Shown: piece after piece, positions 23,201-31,430 of the stretch
Layout: the number at the start of each line of letters is the position of its first letter
How positions within the stretch are numbered: the first letter of the stretch is position 1
Origin: Silene conica
Taxonomy: Eukaryota; Streptophyta; Magnoliopsida; Caryophyllales; Caryophyllaceae
DNA length: 64,000 nucleotides
Direction: 5' to 3'
Assembly: GCA_029255685.2 (NCBI GenBank)
Contig: CM055313.2
Coordinates: 48,440,079-48,504,078 of the forward strand
The notes under the pieces: generated by a model
The model's database searches: none
Seen by the model: the letters and a program-made list of their open reading frames with translations, nothing else
What the model was told of the DNA's origin: nothing
Made by a program: the position numbers and the translations under genes

Positions 23201-23215
23201 TTTGTAGTAGTGTTT

Positions 23216-23369
23216 GTTCACTCTTTTCTAATCTTTGCATTGGTTGATTGTGTGCATTAAAGCGTTTGGCATTCACTATTTAGTCGCTTTGAGTTTTACT
23301 TCATCCATTAGATCCTTAGTTTGCATTTAGTTTGCTCGAGGACAAGCAAAGGTTCGGTTTGGGGAAGTT
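23216..23369 (+). mobile_element. Ath-b: end of 3' untranslated region and polypurine tract
   Basis: It follows CACTA-B and ends GAGGACAAGCAAAGGTTCGG then TTTGGGGAAGTT before the LTR start at 23370. The same block (GAGGACAAGCAAGGTTTGGT) precedes the Ath-d 3' LTR at 43633, identifying Ath-b as Athila-like. Confidence 0.8.
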
Positions 23370-23604
23370 TGATGTGTGCATATGTTATAGACTTTTCAGT
23401 CCCTTTTTGGCACACATTTCCATGCAATTTGGTGATTTATTATCTCTTTATTCCCCGAATAGGCTACTATGTGTTTGTATTGCTATTTTGCAGACATGAA
23501 CCGATTGTAGCGGAAACCGAGCTTTTCTACCTCAAGTTTTATATTTTCGGTAGAATATGGAAGTAATAGAGACGAATGTGCGTTCATGGAGAAGCGTGAG
23601 GGCT

Positions 23605-23875
23605 GCCATCGACCACGAAAGATAAAATTCAAAGAAGTCGACCACCATAAGGCCAATGAAATACCCCATCGAGGAGAAAAAGCCTCGATCGAGATGTCCT
23701 GTGCTCGATCGAGAAGATTCAAGGGTCCAGAAGTCTCAATCGATAACATTGTTTTTCGATCGACCAATTTTGCAGTGAAGAGTTCGATCGAGAGATTTGA
23801 GTCTCTCGATCGACCATTTTGGAGAAGATTCCTCTCGATCGAGGAACTATTTTTCTCGATCGAAAGTTCTATCGG
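23605..23875. repeat. TCGATCGA module series in Ath-b LTR
   Basis: ATCGAG or ATCGAC cores lie at 23668, 23688, 23708, 23739, 23759, 23787, 23809, 23838 and 23859, grouped in pairs or triplets with 20-22 bp spacing. This is the same design as the GTCGAC modules of Ath-c and Ath-d, with a different core. Confidence 0.8.
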
Positions 23876-23924
23876 GTGTCTCTTCAGTTTTCCGAGAAAT
23901 TTTGTCAGTTTTTCTTTTATGTCT

Positions 23925-23932
23925 TATATAAG
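23925..23932 (+). promoter_or_regulatory. Putative TATA box of Ath-b LTR
   Basis: TATATAAG, about 55 bp after the last module, the same relative arrangement as in the Ath-c LTR. Confidence 0.5.
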
Positions 23933-25216
23933 AACTCGTTTGTGAGTTCATTAGGTTATCTAGCTTTTAGAGAACTCTCATTTCACTACTCTTTTATTCT
24001 TAGCCGTCATTCTTACACTAAAAAATACTCAGACTCTTGTTCTTTTCTTACAATACTCAAGAATTTTAATCGGTTTTGATCTTGCTCATACGCCGGATTT
24101 CGTCTGATTGTAATATTTCTTTCCCTTCTTCTACTATAGTTTTCTGTTTGCTTAATTCACGAATTCATCTCGCATTTTATACTTTGTTTCGTTTCGTGTA
24201 AGCTTCGTTCTTCGTGCATTATTCTCTCGGTTTTTATGCTCCGTTTTGCCTCTGTATCTGTAACATCCCGTATTTTCGTAAAATCTAATTTAAACGTTTA
24301 AAATTATTTTAAGTAATAAAATAATATTTTAATAATTTATTGTGAAAGGTTTTAATTTAATTAGTAAGATCCGTCTTAAGAACCTTAAGTCCTTAAGACG
24401 AATACAAACTTGGTAAACTTAAACTCATATCTTTTATATCCGTTCAAGTGTCCGACCCATTTAATTGACTCGGAAAGGAGAGTCCATAAAACCCCCATAA
24501 ACCCTTTAGTCGACATATTGTCCTCCATCCTCAAACATTTCACTGTAAAACAATTCTCACAAAAACCTCCATTGTTAACATCTTCTTTTGAGCTTTTCTC
24601 CATCATCCGTTAATCAAATCGAGGTAACAATAACATTTTCGGAATCCTCATTCGATTTCCAAGCCATCTATCACTTTCATTTTGCAAATCCTTAACTTCG
24701 AAAATGGGGCTGTTTTCCTTGAATTCCGTTTTTGAGTCCTTAAACCCGTTTTTCGTGTTTGTAGGTGAAGGATTGGACAACGCAGACATTGATAGCTACT
24801 TGGTAGAGGAGGATCTTTAGCCGGAATCGCTTGAAAGGTGACGATAATGAGAAACTCGGCCTTTATGTGTATATTAGCAAGTTTGATGTGTTCTTATGAT
24901 TAGTTTCTGATTTTGTTAAAGTATAATGTTTAAAGGACTTAGTAACATGATTAGGAATGTTTTATTTTGTTGAATTCATGTTTGTTGATGTTCATATGCT
25001 CTTATGTTGTTTTCTGAAAATTTACACATTTTGCGACGGATACTTGATATAATCATTTGAGGATTGTTTTGGGATTTGTATGCTGTTAGGATAGTAATAT
25101 TGGATGTTTATAATGTTGGGCAAATCATACTTGTAGCAATTATTGAAGATTGTATGTCGATTTCTGAAGTTTTGAAAGGGCTGGAAAATCCCGATTTTAG
25201 TGACAGGCTCTCTGAG

Positions 25217-25605
25217 CCGGTCGACCGACCGGCCGCCGGTCGACCGGCTGGGAGTGTGTCTTGTGTGTTTTTGCGATTTCTGAAGTTTTGGCCTTAGGAC
25301 TGCCAGCCGGCCGACCGGCTGCCTGCCGACCGGCTGGTAGTCTCTTGTGTAGTGTTTTGTGTTTGTTTTTGCGAAGAACTTAAGTAGAAAGGGAGCCCAG
25401 CCGGCAGACCGGCCGCCTGCCAGCCGGCTGGGAGTGCATGTGGGTTGGTGTACGAATTAGTGAAGGCTAGGGAAGTGGAGTCCTAGCCGGCCGACCGGCT
25501 GCCTGCCGACCGGCTGGGAGTCCTTGTGTTGTTTTGATTGAAAAGAAGGCGTAGGCTGAGAGGGTCACCAGCCGGCCGACCGGCTGCCTGCCGACCGGCT
25601 GGGGA
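25217..25605. repeat. GC-rich palindromic clusters in Gy3 5' LTR
   Basis: Five clusters (about 25217-25252, 25303-25337, 25399-25432, 25485-25522 and 25568-25603) are built on CCAGCCGG...CCGGCTGG with an internal CCGACCGGCT repeat; the two internal copies are 15 bp apart in the second cluster. The same clusters recur at 47908-48295 in the 3' LTR and inverted at 10451-10832 in Gy2. Confidence 0.87.
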
Positions 25606-25910
25606 CCCCTGTAAGCTATTTTTGAAATCGTATTTTAATTGTAACTTTCAAACGGTTAATCGGCTTTGATTGAAACTCGTTCTATGTACCTTTGATATGT
25701 ATTTGAGGTCCCCGGAGGATGGGCGACACTATATTGGGTTCGGGAATGGAGTAAGGATAGAGACCCCCCGGTCAGGTAACCGAAAGGGAAACCTGCTCTC
25801 CCTCAACTTAGTTTCCGGGGTCAATTAAGTGTTGACTAGAGGTTAAGAAAAGTAGAACTATAGATTAGTTCATAGGCTTTGGTTGATATTGTATTGATGC
25901 GTATTAAGTT

Positions 25911-26465
25911 ACGCCTTAAGCTGGCCTCTTAACTTAATACGTGAGTTGTTTGTCATATATGGGGATATGCCTTAAGCTGGCCTCTGAACTCCAAATGTGT
26001 ATGTTTGTCGTGTCTGGGACATGCCTTAAGCTGGCCTCTGAGTCCAGACATGTATGTATGATAGTGATCGCGTTGGAACATGCCTTAAGTTGGCCTCTGA
26101 GTCTGACGAGTAGAGCAGCTGCACAACGGGATAGCTAAGGAACTAACACCTTGCCCGGAGTGCAGATGTTTGGTGCTAGAACATGCCTTAAGTTGGCCTC
26201 TGAGTTTAGTACCTTATGATGTGACGAAGGGACATGCCTTAAGTTGGCCTCTGAGTCCTTTACTTTTGGATGCTAGTCTATGGCTTAAGTTGGCCGCTGA
26301 GTCTAGTGTCTTGCTGATTGGCAGGTCCATGCCTTAAGTTGGCCTCTGAGTCCTTGCTTGCTGAATGTTTTGGTGTTTAGGTTATGTCTTAAGTTGACCG
26401 CTGAACCTTTACACTTGCTGATTGATTGGTATTAGGTTATGTCTTAAGTTGACCGCTGAACCTTT
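25911..26465 (+). repeat. Ten-copy CTTAAG interspersed repeat in Gy3 5' LTR
   Basis: About ten copies of a 20-bp unit, consensus GCCTTAAGYTGGCCTCTGAG, recur every 45-100 bp with unrelated DNA between. Copies toward the right drift to GTCTTAAGTTGACCGCTGAA. The unit is centred on the palindrome CTTAAG. The 3' LTR (48602-49150) has the same ten. Confidence 0.88.
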
Positions 26466-27189
26466 TACTTGCTGAATTTATCTGCTTGCCTTGTGTAGGT
26501 ACGTGTCAGATATAGAGATTGATAATGATGATCGAGTACATGAATGTTTGTTTGAGTTGTGGTTCGATCATCCAAGGCATTGGGTGAATCTTAGTTCGGT
26601 TTCATAAATAGTTGGATTGAAAGACCCCCCGACTGGGTAACCAGTAGGGAAACCGGCTCTCCTTCCTAACGGTTTATGAAGTTGGTTGAGAGCCGTGCAC
26701 TAGAGTTTGCATGACAGTATGAAATCAGTTGATGAGATGTTTATGCTTCACATGTTGATATATGTTGGAGTATTCTGTATTGTTTTATGTGTTACGTGTT
26801 GTCACAAAACGTGGCTAGGAGAACTCTAGTCACTCCCCACTGATTGTGGCGTACATGTTTTCATGTATGTAGGTACATGCAGGTTGGAGCAGGGTTACGA
26901 GAGGGCTAGCGAGTGATGAACTTGTTGTCATCATATGACTTACCTTTATATCGCCTAGCTAGACTCTTAGAGTTTTGATAGAGTTGTTTTGGTGCCTGTT
27001 GGGATGTTCCATCCCAGGCTGATGTACATATTTGTTTTCGATACTTAGAACTGTTACTTATCTATTTTGGTTTTATTTCAGTTTCAGGTTAAGACTTCTT
27101 GCTTGTTGTTTACTTTAAACAGTTTTAATTCCGCTTCATTTTTAGTACTTTTCTATGTTTATATTTCCGCTTTCGCGAGGGGTTTTACA

Positions 27190-28712
27190 GTTGGTATTGT
27201 GATGTGTATTGTGATGCTTCAATGTTAGGGTTAGGATGCGTACTGATGCAGAGTGGTAAGGTGATAGCCTACTCATCTAGACAGTTGAGAGTTCATGAGG
27301 TGAACTATCTGACACATGACCTGGAGTTGACTGCGGTCGTTCATGCTTTGAAGATGTGGCGACATTACCTGATTGGATCCCATTGCCGCATTTTTACAGA
27401 TCACAAGAGTCTTAAGTACATTTTTACCCAGAAAGACCTTAACAAAAGACAGAGACGTTGGCTAGAGTTGGTTAAAGATTACGACCTGGAGTTGTTATAT
27501 CATGAGGGAAAAGCCAATGTAGTTGCTGATGCGCTTAGCCGCAAGACTTCTCACTCGTTGAGTGCAATGCGAGTATTGCCCGATGAGTTGTGTTCCGAGT
27601 TCCGGAAGTTGAGATTAGAGATGGTGGGTAGTGGTTTTGATTGGTTAGCTGCTATGACTGCCGAGCCGTCTTTATATTGGGAGATTCGCCAGAGTTTACC
27701 TTCAGATGCCGATTTCAAGAAGTTCGAGGCTAAGATTTCGAGTGGTGTTGCACCTGACTTAGTGATTGATGCTGATGGTTTCCTTAGGTTCCGTGGTAGG
27801 ATGTATGTCCCCGATGTGCCAGATTTGAGGAAGAGGGTTCTTGATGAGGCTCACTTGACACCGTATTCAGTTCATCCAGGAGGAGAGAAGATGCACAAGG
27901 ATTTGAGGCTTATGCTTTGGTGGCCTGGTATGAAGAAGGAGATCTTGGATTACGTGAGTAGGTGCTTGACTTGTCAACAAGTCAAGATAGAGCATATGAG
28001 GCCAGGTGGTTTGCTACAGCCGCTTCCCGTCCCTCAGTGGAAGTAGGAGTGTATATCTATGGACTTCGTTACAGCATTGCCTAAGACAGTTGGAGGCAAG
28101 GATGCGATTTGGGTTATAGTGGATAGGCTAACTAAGTGCGCCAGATTTGTGCCTATCAGAGAGACATGGGATATGCACCGTTTAGCCAGGGCTTATATTG
28201 CTGAGATAGTCCGCTATCATGGTGTCCCGAGGGAGATAGTTTCAGATCGAGATTCGAGGTTTTGTTCCAGATTCTTGAAGGCTTTCCAGGAGGCTATGGG
28301 TAGCCGTTTGTTGATGAGCACCGCTTTTCATGTCGCGACCGATGGTCAGTCCGAGAGGACTATTCAGACACTAGAGGATTTCCTCCGTGCTTGTGCACTT
28401 AATTTTCAGCCTTCTTGGGAGCAGTGTTTGCCGTTGGTAGAGTTTTCTTACTACAGTTACCATTCATCCATTGGTATGGCTCCGTACGAGGCTCTTTATG
28501 GTAGGAAGTGTCGTAGTCCGATCTATTGGGATCAGGCGATTGACGTGCACGACCTAGGACCGGACCAGTTAGCTGTTACTATTGACCAGGTTCAGCTTAT
28601 CAGAGGTAGGATGAAGGCCGCACAGGATCGGCAGAAATCCTATGCTGATGTTCGCCGTAGACCCTTAGAGTTCGAGGTGGGTGATAGAGTCTTCTTGAGA
28701 GTTTCGCCGATG
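27190..28712 (+). mobile_element. Extra RNase H-integrase segment inserted after Gy3 5' LTR
   Basis: It is nearly identical to the Gy3 pol segment at about 44982-46503. It is joined on the left to the first bases of the primer-binding site (TGGTAT at 27192) and on the right to mid-LTR sequence at about 28712. Both joins show short shared sequence (TGTGTATTGTGATG-type on the left, ATGAA on the right). This is best read as the remains of a second tandem copy of the element, reduced by deletion. Confidence 0.85.
27204..28046 (+). pseudogene. RNase H and integrase N-terminal part (duplicate segment of Gy3)
   Basis: 280 codons. Residues 1-120 are RNase H of Ty3/gypsy type ([27 protein letters not shown]). 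From about residue 215 comes the integrase zinc-binding module (H...H...C-x2-[14 protein letters not shown] then CLTCQQVK). The upstream part of RNase H is missing because the segment begins in the middle of pol. The frame ends at a TAG at 28044, where the copy at 44927-46837 has a TGG tryptophan codon. It keeps the DAS motif, which is DGS in the other copy. It cannot produce a working polyprotein. Confidence 0.88.
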
Positions 28713-28757
28713 AATGTTTGTTTGAGTTGTGGTTCGATCATCCAAGGCATTGGGTGA
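28059..28757 (+). pseudogene. Integrase core fragment (duplicate segment of Gy3)
   Basis: It continues the preceding segment after the stop. The catalytic core residues are visible: D in [10 protein letters not shown] (first residues), D in IVSDRDSRFC, and E in the [10 protein letters not shown] segment. At about codon 218 (28712) the pol sequence stops and the frame runs into LTR sequence, so the GPF/Y module and chromodomain are lost. Relative to the copy at 44927-46837 it also lacks one codon near 28452 (one Asn where that copy has two). It cannot be active. Confidence 0.87.
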
Positions 28758-29371
28758 CTCTTAGTTTGGTTTCATAAATAGTTGGATTGAAAGACCCCCC
28801 GACTGGGTAACCAGTAGGGAAACCGGCTCTCCTTCCTAACGGTTTATGAAGTTGGTTGAGAGCCGTGCACTAGAGTTTGCATGATAGTATGAAATCAGTT
28901 GATGAGATGTTTATGCTTCACGTGTTGATATATGTTGGAGTATTCTGTATTGTTTTATGTGTTACGTGTTGTCAGAAAAGGTGAATATGAGAACTCTAGT
29001 CACTCCCCACTGATTGTGGCGTACTTGTTTTCATGCATGTATGTACATGCAGGTTGGAGCAGGGTTACGAGAGGGCTAGCGAGTGATGATCCTGTTGTCA
29101 TCATATGACTTACCTTTATATCGCCTAGCTAGACTCTTAGACTTTTGATACAGTTGTTTTGGTGCCTGTAGGGATGTTCCATCCCAGGCTGATGTACATA
29201 TTTGTTTTTGATACTTAGAACTGTTACTTATCTATTTTGGTTTTATTTCAGTTTCAGTTTCCGTTTCAGTTTAAGACTTCTCGCTTGTTGTTTACTTTAA
29301 AAAGTTTTAATTCCGCTGCATTTTTAGTACTTTTGTATGTTTATATTTCCGCTTTCGCGAGGGGTTTTACA
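28713..29371 (+). mobile_element. Partial LTR of Gy3 (right end only)
   Basis: It matches the last 660 bp of the Gy3 LTRs, starting at ATGTTTGTTTGAGTTG (compare 26543 and 49225) and ending GGGGTTTTACA at 29371, directly before a primer-binding site. The left three-quarters of this LTR, including the palindromes and the CTTAAG array, are missing. Confidence 0.9.
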
Positions 29372-29373
29372 GT

Positions 29374-29385
29374 TGGCATCAGAGC
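29374..29385 (+). promoter_or_regulatory. Gy3 primer-binding site (initiator tRNA-Met type)
   Basis: TGGCATCAGAGC, three bases after the LTR end, differs by one base from TGGTATCAGAGC, the complement of the initiator tRNA-Met 3' end used by many plant LTR elements. Confidence 0.7.
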
Positions 29386-29537
29386 ATTATTGCTCCCGAC
29401 GCACTCATGTGACCCCCAACCTTAACTTGACCAAATAAACAAATAATGAATGAGAGATGGGTAGATCTAAGGATTTATTTTATAGTCTATTTGTGAATGT
29501 TAATTGCTAAGCTAATACTTGTTTTCTCTTTTGAAGG

Positions 29538-29933
29538 ATGGTGAGACCTACCGCTGCTGATAATATTATGCTGCAAGCAATTCATCATTTGCTTGAGACT
29601 CATAGACATCAAGCAGGGAATGTTCCACCTCCTCCACCGCCAGGCAACGAGGCTAATCGTCCTGGTAGTTTCTCATGGATAGCTTCGTAGATGTCCCGTA
29701 GCGACGTGAAGACTTATGGTGGCGAGGTTGATCCGGTAGCTCTTACCGAGTGGTTCAGAGAGATGGAAAAGAGCTTTACTATGTATTCGGTGGGTAGAGA
29801 GGATAGAGCGCGGCTAGCCACTCACTTTCTTACCCTTGAGGCCGACAGGTGGTGGGCGTTGACAGGACCTACTTTCACTCTTGATCCTTTGTTCGATTGG
29901 GAGGCTTTTAAGGATAAGCTCGAGACGAGGTAA
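29538..29933 (+). pseudogene. Gy3 gag, N-terminal part, with a premature stop
   Basis: The likely start is the ATG at 29538 (after TTGAAGG). The frame reads an N-terminal arm with a PPPPPPG segment, meets a TAG at 29688, then continues in the same frame from 29691 as the classic gag opening (FREMEKSFTMY, ARLATHFLTLEADRWW, FDWEAFKDKLETR). It ends at a TAA at 29931, where the rest of the capsid domain is missing. The product would form the particle shell. A 21-bp sequence at 29932-29952 is repeated at 29989-30009, so the loss of the capsid core is tied to a rearrangement. Confidence 0.85.
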
Positions 29934-30012
29934 GCTAGGACCGCGCATCGAGGTAAGCTAGGCCGAGAGAGTCTACTTTTACTGTGGCAAGCTAGGACCG
30001 CGCATCGAGAGC

Positions 30013-30606
30013 ATGGTTCGTCGTGACTCGACTTCTTTTGTGGAGGTATATGATGATGCTATTTGGGCCGTGAGTTCTATTCGTGCCATAGATGCTGAGA
30101 CCCGAGCTGCTACTTCCAGTGTGACTCCTCACCAGAGATCAGTGTACCAGGGGAAGAGACCGTTTGTTCCTTCTACTTCTTCGCCTTCTTCTCAGAAGAA
30201 GCGATTTGAGAGGTTCTCTGCTCCGGTTGCTAAGACCATTGTTCACACCGACACAGCTGCTAGTGTTTGCCACCGTTGTGGTAAACCTTCTCATCCGGGT
30301 TTTGACTGTTTCAAGAATGCTTTCAAGTGCTACACTTGCAATGGATTTGGGCATAAGTCTTATGAGTGTCCTGAGAGGAACACCGCACTTGGCCAGGCTG
30401 CCACTGCTACTGCAGCGACTAGAGGAGGAAAGCCGAATGGCAAGATCTTTGTGATGACTAGGGCTGAGGCTGAGACTCATCCAGACATTGTTGTCGGTAT
30501 CTTTTCTGTTCTTGGCGCTGAGTGCCTTATTTTGTTCGATACTGGAGCTTCTCTTTCTTTTATATCGACTCAGTTCGCCGACCGTTTAGCTCTTGAGTCT
30601 TCATGA
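30013..30606 (+). pseudogene. Gy3 gag C-terminus with two zinc knuckles and start of protease
   Basis: 197 codons. Two CCHC knuckles lie at about residues 92-105 (CHRCGKPSHPGFDC) and 112-125 (CYTCNGFGHKSYEC), which bind RNA. The aspartic protease active site follows (LFDTGASLSFIS, near residue 176), and the frame is cut by an insertion directly after LALESS (30603). The upstream capsid half is missing (see 29538-29933). The ATG at 30013 is internal and not a natural start. It continues after the insertion at 31424. Confidence 0.87.
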
Positions 30607-31430
30607 ACAGAAACTACTACTGTTTAGCACTTAGTCATTTTTTCGTTGAAAACAGAAAGTCTATTAGGGCTGTATGTGTGTCGTTTCTTTTGAAGTTTTG
30701 TAAGGGATATGAACTTATTCAAGCACACAGCCACTAACTAAGAACTAATTACCTTTCAAGCACTAAGCAAAGTAAGGTAACAAACCAAAGCACTAAGCAA
30801 ATGGTCTCTACAAGCACTAAGCAATGTAGTTTAGAAAACTTAGAAAAGTTTCTGGTTTATAAGCTCAATCAAATCTGATTTTTGAGTGTTAGAAAGGCTG
30901 CTTTTATAGGCCAAGCAAACCAATCCACACCCTACAATGTATCTCAATCTTGTGGCTTACAAAAGTTTCAGAAAAAACAAGGGTTACAAGAGCCTTGCAA
31001 CGGCTGTTTGGAAGCAAAACAAATAAGAACAGGCTGCCCCTTACACATTTCAGCCTTGATAGTGACTTTGCCTTGCTTTATCTTACACAAAACAAAAAGA
31101 ATCAGTCCTTGGCAGCCCCTTTTTCTGATGCACAAACAGCCTTGTTGACCTTCCTTACTTGGGCATTTGCATTCATTTGCTTTCTAAGGTGTCTAACCAA
31201 AAGAGGAAATAAGGACCTTGAGCATGTGACTTAGCCGTGTCCTTCCTTAGCACCTTGACATTCAGATTTGTAGGCCCTTTTAACTTAACATAACATAACA
31301 TAACATAACATAAAAAATGTCCCACCTCTTAGGATATGTACTTGGTAGGACTAAAGAGTGGTTTCTGAACAGTCCCTTGGACAGTTTGATTTCGGACTTG
31401 ACTTAGACAATGGATAGGTCCCCTTGACTC
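30604..31430. mobile_element. Unidentified 0.8-kb insertion in Gy3 protease
   Basis: This sequence breaks a protease frame that is otherwise continuous between 30603 and about 31430. It holds four copies of a CAAGCACTAAGCAA-type motif (about 30755-30820), a (CATAA)n run at 31280-31315, and no coding capacity I can recognise. The edges CTTGAGTCTTCA (30592-30603) and CTTGACTCACTTCA (31422-31435) are similar and may be a degenerate target duplication. Weak inverted similarity between the ends is visible but not convincing. Class unknown. Confidence 0.55.
31280..31315. repeat. (CATAA)n microsatellite in the unidentified insertion
   Basis: Six near-perfect pentamer copies (AACATAACATAAC...). It could be the tail of a retroposed sequence on either strand, but no poly(A) accompanies it. 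Confidence 0.8.

Larger units (their letters stand above)
19778..23212. mobile_element. CACTA-B: Pack-type CACTA transposon with TFIIIC exons
   Basis: The ends are CACTACTACAAAT (19778-19790) and ATTTTGTAGTAGTG (to 23212), flanked by TTT at 19775-19777 and 23213-23215. Subterminal zones (19805-19910 and 22985-23200) carry many direct and inverted copies of a motif around AGAGAACGGTT / AACCGTTCTCT. No transposase ORF is present, so it depends on another CACTA element. The 3.4-kb interior is largely a piece of a host gene for the large TFIIIC subunit. It inserted into Ath-b just before its polypurine tract. Confidence 0.93.
23370..24258 (+). mobile_element. Ath-b 3' LTR, left part
   Basis: It starts TGATGTGTGCATATG after the polypurine tract. 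It is interrupted at 24258 by Gy3 and continues at 49890-50708, giving about 1.7 kb in total. It carries a dense series of TCGATCGA modules at 23668-23870 and TATATAAG at 23925-23932. Confidence 0.85.
24259..27189 (+). mobile_element. Gy3 5' LTR (2931 bp)
   Basis: TGTAACATCCCG...GGGGTTTTACA, nearly the same length as the 3' LTR (2932 bp). It contains a conserved short reading frame ending at 24820, GC-rich palindromes at 25217-25605, a hairpin-forming block near 25765-25803, the CTTAAG repeat array at 25911-26465 and a GGGATGTTCCATCCC palindrome near 27000. Confidence 0.93.

Noticed and set aside
25911-26465. CRISPR-like array (repeats with unique spacers)
   Set aside because: Repeats are degenerate, spacing is irregular, it lies inside an LTR of a plant retrotransposon and recurs in every LTR copy with the same spacers.
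30882-31234. ORFs of 88 and 94 codons in the unidentified insertion
   Set aside because: They overlap each other in different frames, lack domains and have no sign of selection.
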